This document shows positions 17,931-25,255 of a DNA stretch of 64,000 bases, piece after piece. Numbering within the stretch: the stretch's first letter is position 1; every line of letters begins with the position of its first letter. A program made the position numbers and the translations under genes. Source of the stretch: Coprococcus aceti (lineage in GTDB: Bacteria; Bacillota; Clostridia; Lachnospirales; Lachnospiraceae); contig NZ_JAOQJT010000012.1 of NCBI RefSeq assembly GCF_025567285.1, positions 20,512-84,511 on the forward strand, in the 5' to 3' direction. The notes beneath the pieces were generated by a model, which worked only from the letters and a program-made list of their open reading frames with translations, was not told the DNA's origin and made no database searches.

Positions 17931-17956
17931 GATACATTGTGAAAGGAGGCCTGGTG

Positions 17957-20728
17957 ATGAGACCCATAAATCTTACGATGTCGGCATTTGGACCATATGC
18001 GGGAGTCCAGATGCTTGACATGGCCCAGCTTGGGGCTGAAGGCTTGTATCTTGTGACTGGGGATACAGGTGCGGGAAAGACCACGATATTCGATGCCATC
18101 TGTTATGCGCTGTATGATGAGCCGAGCGGGGCGAGCCGTGATGCGAGGATGATGAGATCAACGTATGCCGATGTGAACACAGATACCTACGTTGAGCTGA
18201 CATTTGATCATATGGGGAAGACTTACAGAGTTAAAAGAAATCCTTCCTATGAGAGACGTAAGAAAAAAGGTGAGGGAACTACCATGCAGGATGCGGCTGC
18301 AGAACTGTATCTGCCGGATGACTCGGTCATCGCCAACAGAACGAAGGTAAATTCATATCTTCAGGAATTGTTGGGCGTGGACAGAGAGCAGTTTTCGCAG
18401 ATATCCATGCTTGCTCAGGGTGAGTTCAAGGAACTGTTGGTGGCAGAGTCCGGGGACAGACAGAAGATATTCAGCAAGCTTTTTCACACATCAAGGTATT
18501 TTGTTCTGCAGAAGCGTCTTCAGGATGAGACGAGAAGGCTTCAGAGTGAACGGGACGATATGAAGAAGAGTATAGAGCAGTATATATCCGGGATAGTCTG
18601 CGGAGAGGATGACCCTCTTGGACTCAGTGTCCAGAAGGCAAAGGACGGCCAGATGCCAATTGATGAGGTGATCACACTCATCGGAAAGATTATTGTAACG
18701 GAGAAGGCAAGAACGGATTTATATGAGAAGCAGATCGGTACACTTGAGACCCGGGTCGGGGAACTTGACACGCTGATAGGCAAGGCACAGCAGACAGAGA
18801 AAGCCAGAGTGCAGCTTGAAAAGACACATTTGGAGCTTGCCAATGTACAGAATGACAGAACTACTGCTGAGGCAGAGTTAAACAGGACAAAGGAAGCGCT
18901 CCCAGAGACGGAAGAGCTCCAAAGGCAGGCAGCAGTTATAAATAACGAGCTTCCAAACTATGAGAAACTGGACGAGAAGCGAAAAAATATTGCAGACGAG
19001 GAACAGCTCCTGCAAAGGCAAAATGAACAGGCAGAGAAGGGCAGAATGCTTGTGACAGACAAACAGAAGAGCATAGAAAAGCTGAGGCAGGAGCAGACAC
19101 AGCTTGCGGATGCGGGGGAGAAAATAGTTGCAATCACGGCATCGAGGGAGAAGATGGCTGACGCTGTTGACTATCTGAATGACATAAGTAGACTGCTCAT
19201 GGAATACAGCAGAAGAAAACAGGCGGTGGACAAAGCACAGAAGCAGTATCTGTTTGATAATGATATGTATACCAGAAAGCAGGATATGTATGAGCATATG
19301 AGCACGCTCTACAGGAATGCCCAGGCGGGAATCCTAGCAAAGGATCTGAAGGAGGGACAGGCGTGCCCTGTGTGCGGTGCGACGGAGCACAAACTCCTTG
19401 CATCGCTGCCAAAGGAGGCTCCGACAGATGCACAGTTAGATGATGCGAAGAAGGATGCTGACAAAGCCCGCGACAGGGCAAATGCCAGTGCTACGGATGC
19501 AAAGGTAAAGCTTGCCAGCGTCATGGAGATCAGAAACAGCATTATTGAGCAGGCTGGAAGGAAATTTGACGATCCGGAGGATATAGATGTTCTGCCGGAA
19601 AAGGTTGAGAAGAATATTGGATACTATAATGAGAAGATTGCGGAGGCTGACAGACAGATCGAGGCTGAACGCAAAAGGGTCAGCAGAAGGGATGAGCTTG
19701 CTGCAAAACTTCCTCAGGAAGAAGAAACATTTGCCGGGATGCAGGTTAAGCTGGCGGAGCTTGAGAGAAATATATCGGCGCTCACGGCAAAGGTTGTCTC
19801 AGACAGAGAACAGGCGACAGAACTGGCCGCGGGGCTCAGATTCAGGAATCGGAGTGAGGCGGAAACGAAGATGAACGAGATTCTTGGCAGAGCAAAGAAA
19901 CTGCAGGATTCATTTGACACCGCTGAGAAGAGATATAATGCTGTGATCCAGGATATTAAGACACTGGAGGGGCAGATAAAGGCTCTGACAGACACGCTGG
20001 AATCAGCAGAGAAGCTCGAACTTGCTAAGCTTGAGGAAGATAAAACCGCAGTGAGAGATGAGCTGGGAAGGATCAGACTTCTCATGCAGGATGGAAACAG
20101 CCGCATCCGTGCAAATGAAACGGCTATGGCGAATATAAGCAGAAAGTCAGATGAGCTTTTGGCAAAAGAAAAGAAATATGTAAGCGTGAAGTCGCTCTAT
20201 GACACTGCCTCAGGAAATGTATCCGGCAAGAACAAGATAAACCTTGAGGCGTATATACAGATGTCGTATTTTGACAGGATAATTCAGCGTGCAAATCTGA
20301 GATTCCTGAAGATGTCAGATGGTCAGTATGAGCTGGGGCGTGTGACGGACAGCAGTGACAAGAGAAGCCAGATCGGCCTTGACCTCTGTGTTGTGGATCA
20401 TTACAACGGCAGCAGACGAGACGTTAAGTCTCTTTCTGGGGGCGAGTCATTCATGGCATCACTCTCCCTTGCACTTGGACTCTCCGATGAGGTGCAGGCT
20501 TCGGCTGGCGGCATACAGATAGATACGATGTTTGTGGATGAGGGCTTTGGCTCACTGGACACAGAAAAGACTCTGCCACAGGCATACAAAGCGCTGGTCA
20601 GCGTGACCGAGGGACGCAAGCTGGTGGGAATAATATCGCACGTGACTGAACTCAAGGAGAAGATTGACAAGCAGATCGTGGTGGAAAAGGACAGAACCGG
20701 CAGGGCGAAGGCCCGGCTGGTGGTGTAG
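17957..20728 (+). CDS. sbcC: Exonuclease SbcC (Rad50-like ATPase)
   Basis: 923 residues. Walker A TGDTGAGKTT lies near 34-43, followed by long coiled coils. The zinc-hook is ACPVCGATEHK near 472-482. The second coiled coil leads to the signature LSGGESFMASLSLALGL near 835 and Walker B TMFVDEGFGSLD near 865. It is the ATPase of the SbcCD nuclease. The ATG at 17957 follows GAAAGGAGG at 17941-17949; an upstream in-frame ATG at 17888 would add residues atypical of the family. The stop is 5 bp from the stop of the convergent toxin gene. Confidence 0.96.
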   Translation: MRPINLTMSAFGPYAGVQMLDMAQLGAEGLYLVTGDTGAGKTTIFDAICYALYDEPSGASRDARMMRSTYADVNTDTYVELTFDHMGKTYRVKRNPSYERRKKKGEGTTMQDAAAELYLPDDSVIANRTKVNSYLQELLGVDREQFSQISMLAQGEFKELLVAESGDRQKIFSKLFHTSRYFVLQKRLQDETRRLQSERDDMKKSIEQYISGIVCGEDDPLGLSVQKAKDGQMPIDEVITLIGKIIVTEKARTDLYEKQIGTLETRVGELDTLIGKAQQTEKARVQLEKTHLELANVQNDRTTAEAELNRTKEALPETEELQRQAAVINNELPNYEKLDEKRKNIADEEQLLQRQNEQAEKGRMLVTDKQKSIEKLRQEQTQLADAGEKIVAITASREKMADAVDYLNDISRLLMEYSRRKQAVDKAQKQYLFDNDMYTRKQDMYEHMSTLYRNAQAGILAKDLKEGQACPVCGATEHKLLASLPKEAPTDAQLDDAKKDADKARDRANASATDAKVKLASVMEIRNSIIEQAGRKFDDPEDIDVLPEKVEKNIGYYNEKIAEADRQIEAERKRVSRRDELAAKLPQEEETFAGMQVKLAELERNISALTAKVVSDREQATELAAGLRFRNRSEAETKMNEILGRAKKLQDSFDTAEKRYNAVIQDIKTLEGQIKALTDTLESAEKLELAKLEEDKTAVRDELGRIRLLMQDGNSRIRANETAMANISRKSDELLAKEKKYVSVKSLYDTASGNVSGKNKINLEAYIQMSYFDRIIQRANLRFLKMSDGQYELGRVTDSSDKRSQIGLDLCVVDHYNGSRRDVKSLSGGESFMASLSLALGLSDEVQASAGGIQIDTMFVDEGFGSLDTEKTLPQAYKALVSVTEGRKLVGIISHVTELKEKIDKQIVVEKDRTGRAKARLVV

Positions 20729-20733
20729 GAATT

Positions 20734-21279
20734 TTAGTCATCCGAGTATTGGGCTAAAATGTGCTCAAGTTTATTAAAGTCTACACATCTTTTGGTAAGG
20801 TTACGATTTTTGTCGGGAAAATCAGTTATGAGAGAGTGGACTTTATTGGCTCTGTTGATTATGGTATCGGAATGATTCCGACACCAGGATAATTGCTTCT
20901 GCATAAGAATCTTTCGTTTTGTTTTATCTGGGGTATCGTGAGGGTTTAATTTCAGATTGACCTTAGATATAACTGAGTTGTTAACTGGAATCATATTGTT
21001 TAGATTGAGAATTCCTATGATTTTAGAAGAATACTCAGGATGCCTGCTGTTGTGGTCAAATATTTTGATGAAATCAATCTGGCTTTTCATATTTTCAAAT
21101 TTCTTTTTTGGTGAGGTAAGGGGGATGCAATATTTCTGACCACCTATAAGAATGATTATTCCAAGAAATGGTCGATTCTCCTTACCTACCTGAGGGGAGA
21201 CTGACATTACGTTGTCATCTGCACGAGACAGATTTCTTATGTAGTTTAAATCAATATAGTAAAAATTTAGGATATCCAT
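20734..21279 (-). CDS. Type III toxin-antitoxin toxin, ToxN/AbiQ-like endoribonuclease
   Basis: 181 residues, the length of AbiQ and close to ToxN. It has the family pattern: an N-terminal FYYIDLNYIRNL, then RPFLGIIILI, YCIPLTSPKKK (T55, S56, K58, aligning with the ToxN active-site Thr-Ser-x-Lys), NNMIPVNNSVI, and a C-terminal QLSWCRNHSDTIINRA helix. ToxN cleaves RNA within A-rich sites and is neutralised by a repeated small RNA made from its own leader. On the minus strand the gene is preceded by AAAGG, an intrinsic terminator, repeats and a promoter, exactly the toxIN order. It is unrelated to its neighbours sbcC and a Nudix gene and is probably acquired. Confidence 0.9.
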   Translation of the reverse strand: MDILNFYYIDLNYIRNLSRADDNVMSVSPQVGKENRPFLGIIILIGGQKYCIPLTSPKKKFENMKSQIDFIKIFDHNSRHPEYSSKIIGILNLNNMIPVNNSVISKVNLKLNPHDTPDKTKRKILMQKQLSWCRNHSDTIINRANKVHSLITDFPDKNRNLTKRCVDFNKLEHILAQYSDD

Positions 21280-21301
21280 TATCGCCTTTCTGAGAATATA
21301 A

Positions 21302-21329
21302 AAGAGCTGTGCTAAAATGCACAGCTCTT
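21302..21329 (-). terminator. Terminator between antitoxin RNA and toxin gene
   Basis: An 11-bp perfect stem (21302-21312 with 21319-21329) with a 6-nt loop, followed on the minus strand by TTTTATATT. It lies between the repeat array and the toxin start, where type III systems place the leaky terminator that sets antitoxin excess over toxin mRNA. Confidence 0.85.
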
Positions 21330-21481
21330 AAAAACCTTTTTGCATGGTAGGGCTCCCATAAAATTGTTCCATTTTGTATGGTAGAACATCCATATTAAAA
21401 TTGTTCATTTGTTTTATATGGTAGAACGCCCATCTCTTAAAGTTCCCATTTCGCATGGTAAGGTTACCATAATCATATCAT
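21302..21481 (-). ncRNA. ToxI/antiQ-like repeated antitoxin RNA
   Basis: On the minus strand a predicted start near 21481 is followed by four related units whose plus-strand cores read ATGGTA...CCAT at 21344-21359, 21378-21393, 21418-21433 and 21455-21470. Spacings are 34, 40 and 37 nt, close to the 35-36 nt repeats of ToxI and antiQ. The units are degenerate; the core at 21455-21470 is a perfect ATGGTAA/TTACCAT hairpin. The RNA ends in the terminator at 21302-21329. In known systems each repeat is cut by the toxin into a pseudoknot that binds and inhibits it. The identity rests on position, repeat length and the adjacent toxin, not on sequence similarity to a known antitoxin. Confidence 0.82.
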
Positions 21482-21487
21482 ACAAGA

Positions 21488-21516
21488 ATTCTAACATTCA
21501 ATAATGTTAGTGTCAA
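21488..21516 (-). promoter_or_regulatory. Promoter of the toxin-antitoxin module with dyad in the spacer
   Basis: On the minus strand TTGACA (21511-21516) and TAGAAT (21488-21493) are separated by exactly 17 bp. A perfect 8-bp inverted repeat, CTAACATT/AATGTTAG (21491-21498 with 21503-21510), fills the spacer and touches the -10 box. It may be an operator; type III modules are not usually described with a dedicated repressor. Confidence 0.75.
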
Positions 21517-21673
21517 TTAGAGCTGACTTATTTAGTAACTTATAGTGATCTGAGAATATCCTAAAAAGTGATCAATATCAAGTGCAATTACTGATATTTT
21601 ATAAAACGTTTATAAAAGTATACAAAGTGTAGAATAGTAGAAAAATGTTAGCTGTTTGCTTTACAAATCGGAG

Positions 21674-21702
21674 TTGATAAACAATAATGGTTCATGTATG
21701 AA
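21674..21702 (+). promoter_or_regulatory. Promoter of Nudix gene
   Basis: TTGATA (21674-21679), 17-bp spacer, TATGAA (21697-21702). It predicts a start about 16 nt before the Nudix ATG, divergent from the toxin-antitoxin promoter. Confidence 0.55.
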
Positions 21703-21724
21703 TGAATAAGGACGGTACACTATA

Positions 21725-22282
21725 ATGGAACTTTTTGATATATGCGACGAACAGGGCAACCCTACCGGAGACACAGTGGAGAGGAGCGAGGCACATGCAA
21801 AAGGCATATGTCACAGGACTGCCCATATCTGGATAGCGAAGCAAGAGAATGGAAGGTATAAGGTTCTTCTGCAGAAGAGGTCGATGGATAAGGATTCTTT
21901 TCCTGGAAGGTATGACACTTCCTCTGCCGGACATATACAGGCGGGCGATGAACCGATGGAGTCGGCACTCAGAGAACTGGGTGAGGAGCTGGGCATAAAT
22001 GCCCAAAATGAAGACCTCGATTTTGCGGGAACATTTAGAATACAGTATGAGAAGGAATTTCATGGCAAAATGTTCAGGGACAACGAGGTGGCATTTGTGT
22101 TCGTGTATCAGAAACAGGTGGACATAGCAGATCTGACAATACAGAAGGAAGAGCTTGACGGCGTGTGCTGGTTTGATCTTGAGGACACTTATGAGGCATG
22201 TAAGAATCATGACCAGAAGTTTTGCGTGCCGATTGGAGGGCTTGAGACGGTAAGGAAATACCTGAAAGAAAGAATACGTTAA
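21725..22282 (+). CDS. Nudix hydrolase (isopentenyl-diphosphate isomerase-like subgroup)
   Basis: 185 residues. The Nudix box is GHIQAGDEPMESALRELGEELGI at about 78-100, matching GX5EX7REUXEEXGU. The N-terminal MELFDICDEQGNPTG and the HRTAHIWI segment resemble the subgroup often annotated as idi-like or Nudix hydrolase YfcD. It probably hydrolyses a nucleoside diphosphate derivative; isomerase activity is not supported because the protein is common as a stand-alone hydrolase. ATG at 21725 with AAGGA upstream. Monocistronic. Confidence 0.85.
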   Translation: MELFDICDEQGNPTGDTVERSEAHAKGICHRTAHIWIAKQENGRYKVLLQKRSMDKDSFPGRYDTSSAGHIQAGDEPMESALRELGEELGINAQNEDLDFAGTFRIQYEKEFHGKMFRDNEVAFVFVYQKQVDIADLTIQKEELDGVCWFDLEDTYEACKNHDQKFCVPIGGLETVRKYLKERIR

Positions 22283-22364
22283 AGTTACTGAAAGAATGTT
22301 GTGTGTAGTGGATAGTAGGAAAAATGCCAGGGCGTAAAGAAAGGCATTACATATAAAAAATATG

Positions 22365-22406
22365 TTGCCAGACTAGTTAGTTTGTGCTAACATAACATAT
22401 GTTATG
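22365..22406 (+). promoter_or_regulatory. TetR promoter with palindromic operator on the start codon
   Basis: TTGCCA (22365-22370), 17-bp spacer and TAACAT (22388-22393) form a promoter whose start would be ~4 nt before the ATG at 22404. The 16-bp perfect palindrome CATAACATATGTTATG at 22391-22406 covers the -10 box, the start site and the start codon, as expected for autorepression. Confidence 0.7.
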
Positions 22407-23003
22407 GAAAACGACAAGCGCAGTGAAACGATAGAAAAACTGAAAAAAGCAGGTAAAGAGGAATTCCTTAAAAATGGTTACCAGAGGGCAAGTCTTAGAA
22501 TGATATGCAATAGTGCGGGAGTTACCACCGGAGCCTTCTACTTTTCATTTGAGAGTAAGGAGACATTGTTCAAGGCGATACTTGAACCGCTTGTGAACCA
22601 ATATGAAGCCATGCTTGGAGAACTTATGAAGGGGGAGATTGAGAACCCCGCCACGGGCGTAGATGCAGATAAGATCATGATGCAATTCCTTCTGGCACAC
22701 AGGGAAGAGGTAATGATCATCATGCATGGCGCTGACGGCAGTTGCTATGAGAATTATCACCAGAGGGTTGAGGAGTTCATGAGACATTCATTTGCGGCAT
22801 ATTACAGGTCACAGCTTGGATGCGAGCCGGATGAGACTTTGGTTCGCGTGCTGGCTAAGATGCGGCTTGAAGGAGCCATGGCGATACTGAACGAGGATGT
22901 AGATGTGGAGAAGAAAATGTATCTGACAGAAAAGATTGGCATTCATGCCACAGGCGGTACAGAAAAGTTGATAGAGAGTTTAAAGAAAGAGGTTCATCGA
23001 TGA
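22404..23003 (+). CDS. TetR/AcrR-family transcriptional regulator
   Basis: 199 residues. The N-terminal helix-turn-helix is GYQRASLRMICNSAGVTTGAFYFSFESKETLF-like at ~21-53, typical of TetR. The C-terminal ligand domain is not assignable. No Shine-Dalgarno precedes the ATG and the promoter predicts a leaderless message. A 16-bp palindrome overlaps the start codon, and a close variant (CATGACAAATGTTATA, 23035-23050) lies upstream of the next gene, so it likely represses itself and the downstream methyltransferase unit. A terminator hairpin overlaps its stop codon. Confidence 0.88.
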   Translation: MENDKRSETIEKLKKAGKEEFLKNGYQRASLRMICNSAGVTTGAFYFSFESKETLFKAILEPLVNQYEAMLGELMKGEIENPATGVDADKIMMQFLLAHREEVMIIMHGADGSCYENYHQRVEEFMRHSFAAYYRSQLGCEPDETLVRVLAKMRLEGAMAILNEDVDVEKKMYLTEKIGIHATGGTEKLIESLKKEVHR

Positions 23004-23018
23004 TGAACCTCTTATTTT
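22987..23018 (+). terminator. Terminator of tetR, overlapping its stop codon
   Basis: A perfect 12-bp stem (22987-22998 with 23002-23013), loop GAT, followed by ATTTTTA. The stop codon TGA (23001-23003) lies at the loop and the base of the right arm. Confidence 0.8.
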
Positions 23019-23034
23019 TACGAACATAACAAAA

Positions 23035-23050
23035 CATGACAAATGTTATA
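23035..23050. promoter_or_regulatory. Second TetR operator-like site
   Basis: CATGACAAATGTTATA differs at 3 of 16 positions from the palindrome on the tetR start codon. It sits between the tetR terminator and the leader of the methyltransferase gene. Confidence 0.5.
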
Positions 23051-23054
23051 TTTC

Positions 23055-23195
23055 ATAAGGAGGGGCCCACGTAAGTGGGAGGATTCCGGCAGAGGAAGCG
23101 CACTGATGTGCGCGCAGGTCATCAAGCTGCGCTTGACGACATGTTGTGAAGCACGCAAACGCCGCGCGCAGCGCCTCTCATGCGTTTGCTCCATT
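23055..23195 (+). repeat. Structured 141-bp tandem repeat, copy 1
   Basis: First of two head-to-tail units with only five differences in 141 positions. It carries successive hairpins: CCCAC/GTGGG (23066-23079), GCGCAC/GTGCGC (23098-23113), TCAAGC/GCTTGA (23122-23136) and GCAAACGC/GCGTTTGC (23155-23162 with 23182-23189), the last enclosing a GCGC stem. It is clearly more GC-rich than its surroundings. It lies in the presumed leader of a methyltransferase gene. Both strands are free of stops over the repeat, but neither reading frame resembles a protein. Confidence 0.75.
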
Positions 23196-23336
23196 ATAAG
23201 GAGGGGCCCACGTAAGTGGGAGGATTCCGACAGAGGAAGCGCACTGATGTGCGCGCAGGTCATCAAGCTGCGCTTGACGACATGTTGTGAGGCACGTAAA
23301 CGCCGCGCGCAGCGCCTCTCATGCGTTTGCACAATT
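23196..23336 (+). repeat. Structured 141-bp tandem repeat, copy 2
   Basis: Second unit, ending 23 bp before the methyltransferase ATG. One of the five differences falls in the long stem (C to T at its left arm, 23297), changing a G-C to a G-U pair and so keeping the fold. All four hairpins of copy 1 are kept. It may be a tandem regulatory RNA, or a small mobile repeat that duplicated in place. Confidence 0.75.
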
Positions 23337-23359
23337 AAAAAGCAGGAGGAAATGAGAAA

Positions 23360-24181
23360 ATGGTTAGCACACAGAACAATACAGTAAGCAGATCAAAGGT
23401 AGACATAACGGGAGTCCCGGAGACGATGCTCCAGACACTCTATGCCAGGGCGAAAGAATCAAGAAAGCCGGATCATGTCATATACGATGGCAAGGCCATA
23501 GAGATAGTTGACAGCCTGGATTATGACTTTTCACTGGCGGACAAGGATCTGGCAATGGGAAGCGGAGTTATAGCGCGAACTATAGTTCTTGATAAGCTTG
23601 TATCAGAATACCTGAAAAAGCATAAGGGTGCTGTGGTTGTGAATATCGCCAGTGGTCTTGATACCCGTTGCTATAGAAATGAGGGTAAATATAAAGGTTG
23701 GTACAACATTGATCTCCCGGAGACCATGACTGTAAGGGCAAAGTTCCTGCAGGAGGATGGACCGGTGTACCAGATAGCGGAATCCGCCATGGACGGCAAA
23801 TGGGCTGACATGGTAGAGTATGCCGGTGAACCTGTGCTGGTCATCATAGAGGGGCTTACGATGTATCTCACAGAAGCTGATGTGAAGAAAATATTCGACA
23901 TAATAGACAGGAAATTTACTCATGCTACGGTGCTTGTAGAGACTATGGCTCCGTTCATGGCAAAGCATATCAAGGAGAAATCCATCCATGGAAGCCATGC
24001 CAGGTTTTCCTGGGGTGTGTCAAATGGAAAGAAGCTGGCGGAGATCATACCGAAATACAGATACATAGAACAGCACAGTCTTGTAGAAGGAATGGCTGAG
24101 TTCATACCGGTATATAAAGTCATTGGCAAAATACCATTTGTCAGCAATATATCAAACAAGATAGTAGTGATGGAAAAGTGA
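23360..24181 (+). CDS. Class I SAM-dependent methyltransferase, LCMT/TcmP-like
   Basis: 273 residues. The SAM-binding motif I reads VVVNIASGLDTRCYR near 92-106, the form found in leucine carboxyl methyltransferase-like and polyketide O-methyltransferase proteins (TcmP/PpmP, PF04072). YNIDLPETM follows near 116 and an EGLTMYLTE segment near 165. The substrate is unknown. The ATG at 23360 lies 12 nt after GGAGG; an ATG at 23352, closer to the site, opens an 11-codon out-of-frame peptide that overlaps the start and could lower expression. Upstream are two structured repeats and a TetR-type operator, suggesting inducible control. Confidence 0.87.
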   Translation: MVSTQNNTVSRSKVDITGVPETMLQTLYARAKESRKPDHVIYDGKAIEIVDSLDYDFSLADKDLAMGSGVIARTIVLDKLVSEYLKKHKGAVVVNIASGLDTRCYRNEGKYKGWYNIDLPETMTVRAKFLQEDGPVYQIAESAMDGKWADMVEYAGEPVLVIIEGLTMYLTEADVKKIFDIIDRKFTHATVLVETMAPFMAKHIKEKSIHGSHARFSWGVSNGKKLAEIIPKYRYIEQHSLVEGMAEFIPVYKVIGKIPFVSNISNKIVVMEK

Positions 24182-24191
24182 TAAAAAAGTG

Positions 24192-24244
24192 TTGACATAA
24201 AGTTAAAAGCCGTTTATGATGCAGTAAAATGCAAATGACTTGCA
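24192..24244 (+). promoter_or_regulatory. Promoter and candidate operator of the Fur-family gene
   Basis: TTGACA (24192-24197), 17-bp spacer, TATGAT (24215-24220). Just downstream is a perfect inverted repeat TGCAA-N5-TTGCA (24230-24244), placed to block early transcription. It is a candidate autoregulatory site; it does not match the textbook Zur box. Confidence 0.65.
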
Positions 24245-24265
24245 AATTCAAAAAAGAGGAATACT

Positions 24266-24691
24266 ATGGCGAGGGAGTATAAAACGAGAATAAGTCAGGC
24301 TATAGAGGCATTTGCTGCAGAGAGGCAGGACAGAGGGTTTTGCGCGGCTGATGTAAGTGTGTATTTGGATGAGAATGGCATAGATGCGAATACAACAACT
24401 GTATATCGCAATCTTGACCGCATGGTTACCCAGGACAAATTGATAAAGTATCAGAGTGCTGATGGTGGTTCAAGTATGTATAGAATGGAAAAGGCTGATC
24501 ATAGTTGTCACGAACACCTTCATATGCAGTGTGTTAAGTGCGGAAGAGTTATACATATTGACCGCGATACCATGAATCACATAGCTAAAGGAGTTCAGGA
24601 GAGGTATGGATTTATGATTGACTGTGACAGATCGTCGATATGTGGTATTTGCAAAGATTGTCAGAGGCGTTGTGGAGTCGCTGTAGTCTAA
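24266..24691 (+). CDS. Fur-family metalloregulator (Zur-like by context)
   Basis: 141 residues. A winged-helix N-terminus includes TTTVYRNLDRMVTQDKLIK (~38-56). The metal site region reads HEHLHMQCVKCGRVIH (~77-92) and the structural zinc cysteines are CGICKDCQRRC (~127-137). It could be Zur, PerR or Fur; the downstream ZnuACB-type genes favour zinc sensing. The ATG follows AAAGAGGA. The C-terminal Cys cluster has four Cys in eleven residues, more than the usual CxxC pair. Confidence 0.88.
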   Translation: MAREYKTRISQAIEAFAAERQDRGFCAADVSVYLDENGIDANTTTVYRNLDRMVTQDKLIKYQSADGGSSMYRMEKADHSCHEHLHMQCVKCGRVIHIDRDTMNHIAKGVQERYGFMIDCDRSSICGICKDCQRRCGVAVV

Positions 24692-24787
24692 ACTAAACGT
24701 GATTGTTACAGATGGGATTGTATCGTTACGGTCACAACGAAAACTATATATCCCCCAATTTCTAAACATGAAAAGGAGGTGTGCAGA

Positions 24788-25081
24788 ATGAGTAAAAAGA
24801 GAATAATGTCATGGATTCTTATAGTGTTCTTTGTATCGGGAGTACTTTTCTCTTACGGCTATATTGCGCGCAATGTGGAGCATGACTGTACGGGGCAGGA
24901 ATGTCCTATATGTATGCATTTGCAGCAGGCTGCACAGTTCCTTTCAAATATAAAGACAATGTCAACTACGCCAGTGTTCCTGGCGTTCTTAAGTGTGTTC
25001 ACACTTGGAGTTGTATTGGTGTATACCCACGAGTATTGTACCGATACGCTCGTTTCCCTGAAGGTGGAATTGCTGAATTGA
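24788..25081 (+). CDS. Small Cys-containing membrane protein of the zinc locus
   Basis: 97 residues. Two membrane segments (~8-27 and ~60-80) flank an extracytoplasmic loop with DCTGQECPICMHLQQ (~33-47), which offers three Cys and one His for metal or redox chemistry. The start at 24788 follows AAAAGGAGG. I do not recognise a named family, but similar short CPIC-containing proteins beside metal uptake genes are familiar to me from Clostridia. It lies between the Fur-family gene and znuA, so a role in extracytoplasmic zinc handling or sensing is an inference from position. Confidence 0.75.
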   Translation: MSKKRIMSWILIVFFVSGVLFSYGYIARNVEHDCTGQECPICMHLQQAAQFLSNIKTMSTTPVFLAFLSVFTLGVVLVYTHEYCTDTLVSLKVELLN

Positions 25082-25255
25082 TTTAAAGTACGGATATTGA
25101 CTGAGAATTGCGTCTGGAAATACATCTAAAGATAAGGGCGAATACTTATTATTGGTGTTTTTTGATCTAGAGGCAGTTTATTAAATTTACCCAATTATAG
25201 GCATCAAAATATGCCTGTCAATTTTATCAATCAATTCGGAGGTTTATTGATCATT

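Noticed and set aside
21340..21481. CRISPR-like array
   Set aside because: Repeats are degenerate with no unique spacers and no cas genes; the adjacent ToxN-like gene and terminator explain them.
21725..22282. Isopentenyl-diphosphate isomerase (idi) as a firm name
   Set aside because: Only the general Nudix features are seen; this subgroup is often mislabelled idi, so a hydrolase name is safer.
23018..23387. Open frames on both strands across the 141-bp repeats
   Set aside because: The repeat length is divisible by three and stop-poor on both strands, so the open frames follow from duplication; the RNA hairpins explain the sequence better.
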